Positions 33,696 to 45,455 of a DNA stretch of 64,000 nt are shown here, in pieces. The translations under genes and the position numbers were made by a program. The stretch is from Benincasa hispida (lineage: Eukaryota > Streptophyta > Magnoliopsida > Cucurbitales > Cucurbitaceae). The notes beneath the pieces were generated by a model. It made no database searches, was not told the origin of the DNA, and saw only the letters and a list, made by a program, of their open reading frames with translations. Position 1 is the first letter of the stretch, and the number at the start of each line of letters is the position of its first letter. The stretch lies in contig NC_052351.1 in the NCBI RefSeq assembly GCF_009727055.1, forward strand, positions 55,407,544 to 55,471,543, written 5' to 3'.

Positions 33696-36186
33696 AGGTT
33701 CTGATAATCCAATTTCATTTGTTCAACGAAATGAGATTTACATTCATGGTGGGTGTATTTCTACACTGGTTTAATAGTTAAATTTTGTTGTGGATATGCG
33801 GATTAATGGATGTTTTCGAGATTATTAGCCTCGGTTTGATTTAGATCCTTTTACATTTGCGATTGTTTGTAAAGGCCCCTGCAATTTTAGGCATTAATAA
33901 TTTTTATCGAGTCTGTATTCAAATTTTGTTTCAAGTTTTGAGTCATTCGTCGAAGTTCTGGGTAAGCGTTGTGGTTCTTCGAAGAAGGAGGCGATATAGG
34001 CTTGATCGCATCATGCAGAAGATGTGTTACGCAATCGTTGTTGATCGTATCATTGACGATCGGGTACGCAATCGCTGAGTATCTCATTGTGTAGACGATG
34101 AGATGCTTGCGGATCGTTTAACGCACACGTGCTAGACGATCGTTTAGGTTAGCAAGCTTCATTGCTTAGTAACTAACTAAACAATCGCTTAGTAACACAA
34201 ATTAAATCGTTTACCTAGTTGAACGCATCGTTTAGACGATGAGAAGTTCACGTATCGTTTAACGCACACGCACTAGACGATCGTTTAGGTCAGCAAGCTT
34301 CATCGCTTAGTAACTGACTAAATAATCATTTAGTAACGCAAGGTAAATCGTTTACCTGTCGTCGCGCTACGCGATCGCATAGACGATCAAGCTTCGCAGC
34401 CTCGTCGTCATCTACGCGATCATTTACTGATGCTTCTATCATCTTGTGTGCGTTGAACGATCGTCTACCTTCTGGAGTTTACTACACGATGGCGTCCTTC
34501 TGGCGGTTCAAGACCCAGTTTCCCTGTGAACTGGTTTGCTCGATGAAAAATGTAATAGATAGGGTTTTTTTTTTCATTCCGATTTTTATAAAGGCTCATC
34601 CTGATCCATTAATTCTTTATTTCTTACATGCGATGTATGCTTTTTATATGACATATGGTATGCATATATAGTAAATCCCACCTTAGGTTATGCAGCGGTC
34701 ATGCATCATCTCTTTATTGTAATTGTTATAATTTAGAGAAACATGATTTAATTAGGTAAGAGCATGCTCATGCATCATATAATATAAGAGTTATATTTAT
34801 GCATGCATAAAAAGCATTGACATGCATCATCTTTATATTATAATTGTTATAGTATAAGGGTGAATGATAGCATGTTTGCTAGGTTGTTACGCGTTATATA
34901 AAAGTTATAAATAGTAATGACCGAAAATTGCATTAAGCATGACATATAGGTTATTTTATAAATGTTATAAATGCCTTGTTGTGTGCAATGTTTTTTAGTT
35001 GTTTCTTTTTAAAAGTTAAAAAGAAATTAGAATTAAATGAAATACGAAAGACATGCATGCTCACTTAGGTTTAATTCATGGTTTTAAAGTGTTTAAAACT
35101 TGGATCACATAGACCTAAGATCACAGTTCTAATATGATTAGCAGCCCTAAGGCTTTAATCTTTTAATCAGTTTAATAGGATTAAATTGGCTAATAAAAGG
35201 TTAAAGTGTAGCAAATCTATCTATAAGGGACCTTTTGTCTAAAGCGGATTCTGTCGAGGCTGGGGTATTTAAGTTGACGAAAACGTAACACCCCTACCTG
35301 GGAACTTACCTGGAAAGGTAAACTAGATAGATTTGATGAATGCATGCAAGTTAAGGACAGTCCATTAAAGTGTTTAAATGTGACTACTTGAACTTGTTCA
35401 TATTTTATAGACAAAGTTTGTTTATGAGCAGAGTTTAAAAAGACAACTTAAACTAAAATCAATAGCTGGATTGTCTAGGTTAATGAATCCCTAGGTAGAA
35501 CATTCATTGGGCATAAGATGCTTCACTTAAACCTTTCACGTTTCACCTAAATAGTCCACACTATGAGATCTACCCTCGGCCTCGCGGCACCTTTGGCGTG
35601 TCCCCCCAACGGATGGTGTTTAGGTAGGTCAATATCAAGGTGGATGGAGAGAGTGTTCATAGTAAGTGGGAGTGGGAAGTGCGACAGTATATCCCTTAGT
35701 CTCCCTCGTTAGGTTGAATTAAGTTTCTGCGTATTGCCTCGAGGCACCTTGGGAGTGTCCCCCTAAAGGATGGCAGTTTTGTGCATTTCTTTATTTGATC
35801 TCCTGTAAGAGGATAACGTAACTTAGTCTCTTGTCCTAATTTGCTTCTTCCCTATGATGGGCTCATTAGGGTGGGACTCTGGCATTGAAAGTGAGGGGTT
35901 ATACTTATGCGAAATAGTTAAAGGTAACGATTCTGGACCGAAAATGGTGGCTGTTAGATTCAGTTCCAAGAGTTGGTTCTGCCTAATGGTTGAGAATGTC
36001 TCATCCCAGCTAAAGGGCAACTGATCACCCCATCAGTGACGTTTGTCCTACCTCACTGGAGCATCATTTCAAAATAGAAGTCTATAACTTAGGGTACTTG
36101 AGACTATTTTGCAAAACTGATTGGTTTAAATGTGCTTTAGCAAAATCTAATAAAGTTTTGTTCGTATTTTCATCAACTTTTTCAAA
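33696..36186 (+). other. Leader of element C
   Basis: About 2.5 kb without a supported gene. The first part (34000-34470) is dense in CGATCGTTTA/TAAATCGTTTA words. The rest holds the block common to the four copia elements: GGCTGGGGTATTTAAGTTGAC at 35259, GATCTACCCTCGGCCTCG at 35569, and GTTCATAGTAAGTGGGAGTGGG at 35653. Confidence 0.7.
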
Positions 36187-37130
36187 ATGGCAATAGCCAC
36201 ATTAGCATTGATAAGCACCGAAAAACTTACTGGCAATAATTTTGCAACATAGAAACACATGATCACGACGATCCTAAGGATCTCATGTTCGCTCTCACGA
36301 AGGCTTGTCCTTCTATTCCAGCTTCAAATGCCGCTCGAAATGTTCGGGAGGCATACGAGCGATGGACAAGGGCAAATGAGAAGGCCCAAGCCTACATCTT
36401 GGCATGTCTTTTTGAAATCTTGGCCAAGAAACATGAGCTATGGTCTCAGCGCGTGAGATCATGGAGTCCCTGTGGTAGATGTTTGGACAACTGTCTGAAC
36501 AACTTATGCATAAGGCTCTTAAATACATATTCAACTCCAAAATGGAATAAGGCACCTCTGTTCGTGAACATGTTCTTAACATGATGGTCCACTTTAATGT
36601 GGCAGAGTTGATTGGGTCTACCATCGATGAGGGCAGCCAGGTTAACATAATCCTGCATTCTTTTTCGGAGAGCTTCCTGCATTTTGTTAGTAATGTGATT
36701 TTTAACAAAGTGAAATATAACCTTACAACTCTCCTCAACGGGTTGCAAACATACCAATCTTTACTGAAAAGTAAGGAGAGGCAGAAGAATGAGGCAAATG
36801 TTGTTTCATCCTTTAGGACGTTCAATAGAGGTTCGACCTCAGGAACGAAGTCTGCACCTTCTACTTCTAACTCTGCAAAGGGGAAGAAGAATAAGGGTGG
36901 TAAGGGAATAGGGAAGGCACCTGCTAACCCACCGTTTGTCGCCCCAAGTAGGCGTCCACAGGTTGCTAAGGGAAAGTGTTTCCACTACAACTAAGATGGA
37001 CACTAGAAGAGGAACTATTCTCTATATCTGAAAGAGAAGAAAGCAGCCAAGGCCGATAAATGTAAATGAGATTTACTTGTGCTTGAAATTTGTTTAGTGG
37101 AGAATGAGGATTCTGCCTAGATAATTGATT
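36187..37130 (+). pseudogene. Copia gag, element C
   Basis: Begins MAIATLALISTEKLTGNNF and then has a stop in place of Trp (TAG), as in element B. Two further stretches carry the capsid-like domain: 36285-36584 (YERWTRANEKAQAYILACLF) and 36581-36994 (MMVHFNVAELIGSTIDEGSQ, LLNGLQTYQSL). A Lys/Gly/Ser-rich tail follows. The zinc knuckle reads CFHYN and then a stop, so one of its Cys residues and the rest of the finger are lost. Confidence 0.83.
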
Positions 37131-38460
37131 CAGGCACCATTAACCATATTTGTTCTTCTTCTCAGGGTATTAGATCTTGGCGACAGCTGGAGGCTGGTGA
37201 GATGACGATGCGAGTAGGCACCGGGCACGTCGTCTCAGTTATGGCAGTGGGAGGACTCTAGTTAGCTTTACAAAATAGGTTTATTGTTTTTAAATGATGT
37301 ATATATTGTTCTCGAACTAAAGAGGAACCTTATTTCTGTAAAGTATTTATTGCAATGTAAATATACTATCTCATTTAATGTGGATAAAGGTTTATTCATA
37401 AAGATGGTTTTTTATTTGCACAGCAAATTTGGAATCGAATTTGTATGTGCTAACGCCGTTAGCCATTAATTCCCTCCATAATACTGAATTGTTTAGAACT
37501 TTCGTAACTCAATAAAAACTTCGACGAATTTCTCCAAAAGAAAATGCCCAACTTTGGCATCTACGTTTAGGGCACATCAATCTCAATAGGATTGAGAAAT
37601 TGGTGAAGAATGGACTTCTAAGTGAGTTAGAAGAAAAATCTTTACCAGTGTGCGAATCTTGCCTCGAGGGTAAAATGACTAAACAACCTTTTACTGGAAA
37701 AGGTTATAGAGCTAAGGAGCCTCTTGAGTTAGTACATTCTGACTTTTGTGGTCCTATGAATGTGCGAGCCCAAGGTGGCAATGAGTATTTTATCAGTTTC
37801 ACTGATGATTACTTCAGGTATGAGTATGTTTATCTTATGCAACGGAAGTCTGAATCCTTTGAAAAGTTCAAAGAGTTCAAGTCTAAAGTTGAAAATGCAT
37901 TGGATAGACGAATTAAAACACTTCGACCGGATCGAGGCGGAGAGTTTTTGGATTTGGCATTCCAGGACTATTTGATAGAACATGGAATCGTTTTCCAACT
38001 CTTAGTGCCAAGTACACCTTAGCAGAATGGTGTAACGAAGTGGAGAAATAGGACCTTGTTAGACATGGTTCGCTCAATGATGAGTTATGCTTCCTTACTG
38101 GACTCGTTTTGGGGTTTCGTAGTGGAGACTGCAATATACATACCTCAATTGTGTTCCCTCCAAGAGTGTTTTGCAAGTATATCTCTGGAGGTTGTGAACG
38201 AGCGTAAAAACTAGCTTTACGCCCACTTCTGCATTTGGGGTTGCCCTACATATGTTATGCTTGAGCTAATTCCCAAGAAGTTGAACCACGTCGGAGGTTT
38301 TATGCCTTTTTGTAGGCTATTTCCAAAGTACCACGAGGGTTTGTTTTATGATCTGAAAACGAAAAAATAGGTGTTTGTTTCAAAAACGCTACTTTCCTAG
38401 AGGAGGATCATATAAAAAGGAGCACAGTCATGAAGCAAAGTCGTGTTGCGTGAGCTTTCT
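37131..38460 (+). pseudogene. Copia protease, pre-integrase and integrase, element C
   Basis: The protease motif reads IIDSGTINHIC at about 37120-37155, with Asp and Gly kept. The piece 37284-37469 carries VLELKRNLISV. Pre-integrase (GHINLNRIEKLVKNGLL, CESCLEGKM) leads into integrase, with the open stretch 37600-38022. The first two catalytic Asp residues are present (HSDFCGP, RPDRGGE), but after a stop at PSTP the Glu has become Lys (VTKWRNRTLLDMV). Downstream sequence decays quickly. Confidence 0.82.
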
Positions 38461-39313
38461 AATGAATTTCTGAAAACTTCGTACCAGAGTTGTTGAAGAG
38501 CCTGCTACATCAGCAAAGAGTTGTTGATGGAAGTTAATCCAGTAGGTTAGTTCCACCTCAGATCTGAAGGCAATCTCAACGTGTGGAGGCGTTACGAACC
38601 CACCCGTTTGCTATCTTGGTTTCACGGAAAATCCTTGCTATGGTAGCAAATCGGCAAACGTTGAGGATCCGTTCTTCTTATAAGAAAGGCAATGGAGGAT
38701 GTTGACTGGGAATGAATGGTCAGGCCATGGGAAAAAATCCCGAATGGGCGATGTACTTCAACTCAGTATTGGATCTTGTAGATCAGCCTGATGGTGTTCA
38801 CCTATAGGTGTAAATGGGCATCTACAAGCGCAACATGGTGTTATTGATTTGTGAAAGGTACAACTTCTTCAAGGCTCGACTTATGTGCCAACAGCGCAAG
38901 CCACTGTCTCTAGGGTAAATCTCGTACATAATGAATAGATGTTGCTCAAGTACTCGATGCAGGACTCCCAGAAATGGGCCTATGGCTCTCTGTGCAGATT
39001 TGCATGGAGTCACTTTGTCCTAAGGAACATATGTCCTAGAGACCGCCCCAAGAGGTTGAAGGAGAATGAAGATAGATCAGTCTAACCCAGGCCATTTAAT
39101 TCGTTGTTGACCATTCGTGTTACAAAGACTCACACGGCTACAATGTTTTAAGGTCAACCTACGGAGCATGGGAATATTCAATTACAGATTTCCCACGACT
39201 GACTAGGGCAAGTTGGGAAGATTTTTATTGCACTGGGCTTTTATGCCCTTAGTTTTTTGTTTTGTACTAGTTTTTTGTATACCCCACTTTCGGCTTATAG
39301 GACAAGTGGGAGA
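38461..39313 (+). pseudogene. Deleted RT and 3' end of element C
   Basis: A short N-terminal RT remnant (about 38700-38850, with NPEWAMYFNSVLDLVDQPDG) is followed near 38930 by MLSRYSMQDSQKW, which lies far downstream in a normal copia RT. The palm with the YVDD site is therefore missing. RNase H is also not recognisable before the polypurine tract. The element could only have moved, if at all, with help from another copy. Confidence 0.65.
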
Positions 39314-41483
39314 TGTTGGGGCTGATGCCCTAAAAGTCCTAGTGTTTGTAGTTTGTAAACGTTTGTACGAACGCTTGTGTAGTTAATATTATGAATATTT
39401 ACTTCACATCTTTGGAATTTTTACTCAGTTCTTCGTTTTATTTGCTTTACCACCAAAACCAATAAACAATAAAATCCCTAGTTATCTATATCTGTGACTC
39501 ATGCATTATGTGGTGACATAAAAAAGTTGATCATGTCCTTGAGTGATAACTAAAATGGTCTATAGTATATGGATATAGAAGGGAAACCACTATCCTGGTA
39601 ACGCTATAGATGTGGGCCCGCTTTGTGGGATGGTCACAAAGTGTTGTGATCTTGTGACAGATGGTCTGATCTTGATCATTCGTGTTGGGGACATGCAAGC
39701 AGGGGCGTCCTATCAAAGAGTTTGTATAAGACTTGACCACGAAGTGTTAATGTCTCGTTATTAAACCACCGTTTCATGACAGAGACTTCACTTCACTAGG
39801 ATGACCATAGGTAACATGACCTCAATCCTGAGTAAGTTGGGAACTCCTGCCTTTGAGGGTGATGGCCTTTGTGATTTGTTAATGGTTGTGAGTGGCCAAG
39901 TCGCCGATTCAAACCTACCATTTTGGGGATTAGTCTTGATTTCGAAGCTAGGAACTCAACTACACAAGATTAGGATTCACTCCTTCCCCGAGGCAAGAGG
40001 TGTAAGTAGATAGATAGCTCCTTTAAGGGATTGATTTACGGGGCTTGAACAAATGTGGCGCACACATCTTTCTCTTTGGCCCGGAGAGGTGTTCACACAT
40101 AGTTGGACTATGTTATATTGTTCATCGAGGAAATCAGTGCGTTACTTAAGAAGTGAGAATGTAACTAACAGGGGGAAAACGGAAATTTGGCCCAAACTGT
40201 ACTTACGAGCATCTGTGAAGGGTCAGCGTACTCATGATTGGTTATATCCGATGGACACAAAAATATATCTATGGTAAGAAGAGTTTCAGATGTTTGTCTT
40301 TAGTGGAATGCCTGACAGTTAACGGATGGTGGATTCTCGTGGCTAAAAAGAGTTTAGTCAGCTATTCCGGACTGTGTGGAGCTCGAGCCACAGGTCCATT
40401 AGATCCCTTGGGTAGCTTGGATAAAGTCGAGGAACTAGTGTTTTGGGTTAATTTGAAATGTTCAAAATTGACAAGAGGAAGTTCGATTATGTATGATATA
40501 ATTGAATTGGTTTTAATTATATATTGATATATTTAATTAAATGTATGAGATACATTATTTTGGAAGGAAATTAGATATAAATATGATTTATCTCAAGTAT
40601 GAGGAGGAAAATACTATAGTAGATATGTGATATCAAACTATAGGATAAAAATATAATATGATTATATTAATTAATTAATTAATTGGTTAATTATATGATA
40701 ATTAAGCCAATTTTCACGTTTGGACGTGGGTTATTGAGAATGAGTCGGTTATTGTAACCGATGAAATAGAAAATGAAATCGTTTCATTTTTTTAAGAACC
40801 CGTTCGTCAATCGTCCAAAAGAATTTGTGAGAGTGCACTGGTGTTTTGTAAACGATTGCTTAAAGAAACGAGAGCCTATATGATAGTTGCCTCTCTAACT
40901 AAACGATCGCACACTATTGCCTACACGATCACATAGCTTCTTTAAACGATCGTATAGTGTGCCGATTTTGCTAAACGATCGTATACCTTTTCCTAAACGA
41001 TCATTCAGTAAATCCTACATGATCGTGTAGCTTCTCCTAAACGATAAGCATTATGCTATGCGATAGCATCTTTTTCCCTCCCAGTTGCTTATCGCCTACA
41101 CAATTCGTGTTTCCCCCTTCCTCTACCAAATTCACCAAAGACCACGCTTTGGGTTCTCACTTCCAAAATACGCGGGGCTCTTTTCTGGTGGGGTCGTCCC
41201 CACAGCATCCGTGTTCACGGTTGTTCGTGCTACTACAGTCGACACTTCCTCTGGGCATTAGTAAATCGCGTGGAGGTTTTTTGCTGCTTTGAGTGTCGAA
41301 GTGTGAAGAACGTCTTCAACTGGTATGACACTATTTCCCTTGTTATTTTGTTGTTCATAGTATGCCGATAATTACTTGTTGTTTGCATAACTATTCGTAT
41401 GAATGTATAATGTGTATTTCGGTCACGGTGAGATCGGAGCGATCCGAACGTGCTCATGGAACTCTTCGGTAAGAGATCCTTCA
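39314..41483 (+). repeat. 3' LTR of element C
   Basis: Starts TGTTGGGGCTGATGCCC right after the polypurine tract and ends AGATCCTTCA. It has the same TAAACGATC word cluster at 40850-41110. The open stretches 39801-40527 and 41053-41496 are chance frames in the LTR. Confidence 0.88.
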
Positions 41484-41700
41484 GTTGCCCCATCACATCT
41501 TTCTCAAGAGTTAAGAATACCTCGACGTAGTGGGAAGGTTATTCATTAGCTTGACCACTACATGGGTTTAAAAGAAACTCGGGACATCATACCTGATGAT
41601 GGCCTAGAGGATCCATTGACCTTTAAACAGGTCATGGAAGATGTTGATAGAGAATAACGGATAAAAGCCATGGATGTTGAAATGGAGTCAATGTACTTTG
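41484..41700 (+). repeat. 217-bp direct repeat, right copy
   Basis: Repeats the integrase-RT linker of element B already present at 31334-31550, then continues into RT without a break. Both copies share the same stop (GAATAACGG) where Gln-Trp is expected. Confidence 0.9.
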
Positions 41701-42660
41701 ATTCTATTTGGGAACTTGTAGATCAACTACATGGGGTTAAACCTATAGGTTGCAAATGGATATACAAAAGAAAACGAGAAGAAACTGGCAAGGTACAAAC
41801 CTATAAAGCCAAACTCATGGCAAAAGGGTTTACTCAAATGAAGGAGGTTGACTATGAAGAAACCTTCTCTCCTGCTGCCATAATAAAACCAATAAGAATA
41901 CTTTTATCCATTGCCGCATATTATGACTATGAAATATGGAAAATGGATGTCAAGATAGTTTTTTTTAATGTTCGTCTTGATGAAAGTATTTTCATGTCTC
42001 AACCAAAAGGTTTCATTGAATAGGGTTAAGAACACAAATTTTGTAAGCTTAAAAGATCCATTTATTGTTAAAACAAGCATCTAGATCCTGGAATATAAGA
42101 TTTGACACTGCGATCAAATCTTATGGCTTTGAACAGAATGTTGACGAACCTTGTGTATACAAGAAAGAAGTCAACAAAACTGTAGCTTTCTTGGCCATTT
42201 ATGTTGATGAAATCTTGCTTATTGGGAATGAGACAAGCTTCCTTGTTGACATAAAGAGATGGTTGGTTTCACAATTCCAAATGAAAGATTAGGAGATTCT
42301 CAATACATTATTGGGATCCAAGTTTTTCGAAATCGTAAGAATAGAACCCTAGCACTATCTCAAACATCTTATATTGACAAGATGTTGTCAAGGTATAATA
42401 CACAAAATTCCAAAAAGAGTATGTTACCTTTTAGACATGGAATTCATTTTTCAAAAGAGAAGTTTCCTAAGATACCTCAAGAAGTTGAGAAAATAAAAAG
42501 AATTTCATATGCATCAGTAGTTGGGAGTCTAATGTATGCTATGTTGTGTACACTTCCTGACATATGCTTTGCAGTTGGAATCGTCAACAGGTCCAATCTA
42601 ACCATGGACATAGTTATTGGACTGCTGTCAAGAACATCCTTAAGTATCTCCGGAGAATGA
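41670..42660 (+). pseudogene. Copia reverse transcriptase, element B
   Basis: Open stretches 41670-42023, 42065-42292 and 42259-42660. Copia RT blocks visible are VKPIGCKWIYKRKREETGKV, YKAKLMAKGFTQ, VDYEETFSPAAIIKPIRILL and MDVKIVFFNVRLDE. The active-site motif reads YVDE instead of YVDD. Stops at 42021-42030 fit CAG-to-TAG and CAA-to-TAA in the FIEQGQE-type segment. The later part holds ALSQTSYIDKMLSRY and RISYASVVGSLMYAML. Confidence 0.88.
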
Positions 42661-43253
42661 GAGACTATATGCTCGTGTATGGGCCTAAGGATTTGATCCT
42701 TACGGGATACACTGACTCTAATTTTCAGACTGAGGTAGATTCATGAAAATCTATCTCAGGATCAGTTTTCACTCTTAACGGAGGAGCTATAGTGTGGAGA
42801 AGCATCAAACAGAGTTGTATAGATGACTCCAGGATGGAAGCAGAACATTTAGTTGCATGCTAAGCAGCTAAAGAAGTAGTGTGGCTGCAAAAGTTCCTGA
42901 CAGATTTGGAAGTGGTTCCAAATATGCATCTGCCCATTACTTTGTATTGCGACAACAGCGGAGCAGTTGCCAATTCAAATAAACTAAGAAGTCACAAACA
43001 TGGAAATCACATCGAAAGAAAGTACCATCTCATCAGGAAGATAGTACATCGAGGAGACATGATAATCATGAAGATAGCCTCAAAAGATAACCTTGCTCAT
43101 CCGTTTATAAAGGCTCTCTCGGCTAAAGTGTTCGAGGGTCACCTGGTCGGACTAGGATATGAGTTTTATAATCTAGGGCAAGTGGGAGAATGTCAAGGGT
43201 ATATGGATGCCCTAGTTTATTGTATTTTCTCTCTATTTTTATCAACGTTGTAA
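42564..43253 (+). pseudogene. Copia RNase H, element B
   Basis: Pieces 42564-42746 (DLILTGYTDSNFQTEVDS, first catalytic Asp) and 42879-43253 (LPITLYCDNSGAVANS, HIERKYHLIRKIVHRGD). The final Asp of the DPFTKAL motif has become His (NLAHPFIKAL). Stops separate the pieces. A polypurine-like AAGTGGGAGAATG lies at 43189-43201 inside the last frame. The tract next to the LTR has decayed to AAGTCAGAGAC (43289-43299). Confidence 0.85.
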
Positions 43254-43299
43254 AATATTGCATATTTTTCTCACTGAAGTATTAGTCCAAGTCAGAGAC

Positions 43300-45190
43300 T
43301 ATTGGAAATGTCCTAAAAACTCACAGTTCGTAAATATTGTTAACATATTCTATGTAGCAATAAAAGTATTATTGAGTATTTTATTCAATAAATTGTTATT
43401 GATATTGCATTCTGTTATAAAAATCCAATAAACGAATCCATGGCTATAATATGTATATTTTAACTTTATGTGGTGACATAAAAGTGGATCAAGTTTTAGT
43501 GTATAGCCAAAATGGTCTATAAGTATATAGATGAGATTGGGTACCTCATCCTAGTGACACTATTGGATGCACCCATTTTGTATATTAATACAATTGATGT
43601 GATCCCAAAATCATTCATGTGTAGACATGTGAGTGGGAGCATCCTATATAATGAGTTTTCATAAGACCGGACCTCGAAATAGTCACTTTTTTTTATAACG
43701 ACCATTTAATGTTAAAACTGACTATTTCAAAATTTAATGACCTAGGGTAACTCGATCTTAATCCTGAGCTAACTATGAACTTCTGTTTATTCGAGATTAT
43801 CCTTTGATCTGCATAGATGAGAATAATCCAATAGCACTACTTAATAAGCCTCCCATTTTGGGGATAAGTCCGGATAAATCGCTGGGGACATAGTTCTACA
43901 AAATGGATTTCACTTTTACTCGATTTAGGGTTAGCAGATAGGTTGTTCTCTTAAGCATTGTTTCCTGGTCTTGAACAATGGGGTCCCACCCTCTCATGAT
44001 CGAGAGAGTTATGGTTTATTAGTTAGACTATAAACCAATTGTTTAATAGAGGATCAGTGGGAGCTTAAAGTGCAAGATGTATTTTCAAGGGTAAAACGAT
44101 AATTTTGACCTAACTATAAATACGAACAACTTGTGAAGGATTGACTTACTAATTATGGTTAAAATGGATAGAAATATATCCACGGTGAGGAGAGTGCAAC
44201 TATTGAGCCATAGTGCACTATCGAGCTATAGTGGTGTGTCTCGATAGTTAACGAATATTGATTAATTTGGTCTAAAGAGTTTAGCCAATTAATCTCAAAT
44301 CGTTGGAGCTCTGTAGGTCCGTAAGGTCCCTCTACTAGCTCATAAAATTACATCTTGGATTAGTGAATTGAGCGAATTTGAATTGTTCAAATTCGAAATA
44401 AGGGTTTTGAATTTGAAGTGTTCAAATTCAATTAGGGTTTTAATTAATTGTATTTGATATAATTAAAACGTTTAATTTTATGAAAATTGAACAAAATTGG
44501 AGAGTTTAAAACATTTAAATATTAAATTACATGAATAGAATTCATGTCTAATTAAATGCTTGATTAATTTAATATTTAATATTAAATTATTAATTAATTA
44601 ATTAATTAAATTGGTTTAACTTAATTATTTAAATAAATAAAACATTTTTTCATTTATTGAAATTTAAATGGAAATGAAAATTTGGAAAACTGAAAAAAAA
44701 AAAAATGAAAATTCAGTGGAATTTTCCAAGTATTTCCTTCAATTGGAGTGGCTTCACCCAAATCAGCCACATTTCCCACTTAGTGCTAATTGAAGTGTCA
44801 ATTAGCAACTTAGTAAGTGTTTGCATAAATTGAGTTCATAAATAAGCTGAATTTCTGCTTTGATTCATTCATGCTGTTGGAAATCTGAAACCTTCTCTCT
44901 ATCTTTCAAATCCTCTCCAACCCTTCACATAATTGGCTCAAATTCTGAGTTCCATTTATCAAATCTAAGTTAGAGGATAGTAGAGAAGTTCTTTGTGGTG
45001 GTTCACTGAAGATTTTGAGATCAAATTCATGGAAAGGAACAAGAATTAAAGTGTTTCATCAAAGGTAATTGTATTCTTGAGACCTACTTTAGCACAAAAC
45101 TGTTTTGCATGCTTTTAAAACTAAAAGTAAATGTAATTAAAGTGCTTATTGATTCTGATCTCTTCTGTTGCATGTTAGTTTACTCTATCA
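43300..45190 (+). repeat. 3' LTR of element B
   Basis: Starts TATTGGAAATGTCC (TG has become TA) and ends TTACTCTATCA. It is the partner of 25360-27269. The only open stretches are chance frames. Confidence 0.88.
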
Positions 45191-45195
45191 TATGA
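45191..45195. repeat. Target-site duplication of element B, right
   Basis: TATGA, identical to 25355-25359. Confidence 0.85.
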
Positions 45196-45230
45196 TAGTG
45201 ATAGTTACCCTCTATCCATAGATAGATACC

Positions 45231-45455
45231 CACCGGAGGTTTGTGTTTCCCTTAGGATTTACCAGAAGTGGTGATCTCCTTCGGGATTTCGCCAGAGGTT
45301 TGTGTTTCCTTCATGATCCACCAAAGATTTGTGTTTCCTTCGAGATTCATCAGAGGTTGTGATATCCTTCAGGATTTCACCAGAGGTTTGTTTTTTCTTT
45401 GGGTCTCACCAAAGGTTAGTGATTTCTTACAGGATTTCACTAGAGTTTTGTGGGT
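45231..45455 (+). repeat. ~30-bp minisatellite
   Basis: Seven imperfect units of 29-30 bases plus part of an eighth. Each is close to CCAGAGGTTTGTGTTTCCTT with CRGGATTTCA after it. Units start near 45231, 45261, 45291, 45320, 45349, 45379, 45408 and 45439. It lies in the older repeat between elements B and D. The 91-codon open frame over it follows from the 30-base period and is not a gene. Confidence 0.8.

Larger units (their letters stand above)
31559..41483 (+). mobile_element. Ty1/copia LTR retrotransposon C, nested in B
   Basis: Plus strand, with two LTRs of about 2.1 kb, an intact primer-binding site, a leader, gag, pre-integrase, integrase, a severely deleted RT, a polypurine tract (AAGTGGGAGA at 39304-39313) and a 3' LTR. 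The five bases on its left (ATAGA) and right (GTTGC) do not match. Instead a 217-bp stretch of element B is present on both sides. Confidence 0.88.
25360..45190 (+). mobile_element. Ty1/copia LTR retrotransposon B with nested element C
   Basis: Complete from LTR to LTR, plus strand. 5' LTR 25360-27269, degenerate primer-binding site at 27271, leader, gag from 29092, protease, integrase, then element C (31559-41483), then RT, RNase H, a decayed polypurine tract and the 3' LTR 43300-45190. The TATGA duplication on both sides proves that one insertion event set these outer limits. All coding blocks are broken. Confidence 0.9.

Noticed and set aside
36313..36825. Minus-strand open frame of 170 codons
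   Set aside because: It lies opposite the capsid-like gag domain of element C, which is recognisable on the plus strand.
45231..45455. Possible CRISPR-like array
   Set aside because: The units are contiguous imperfect repeats with no unique spacers, in plant nuclear DNA.
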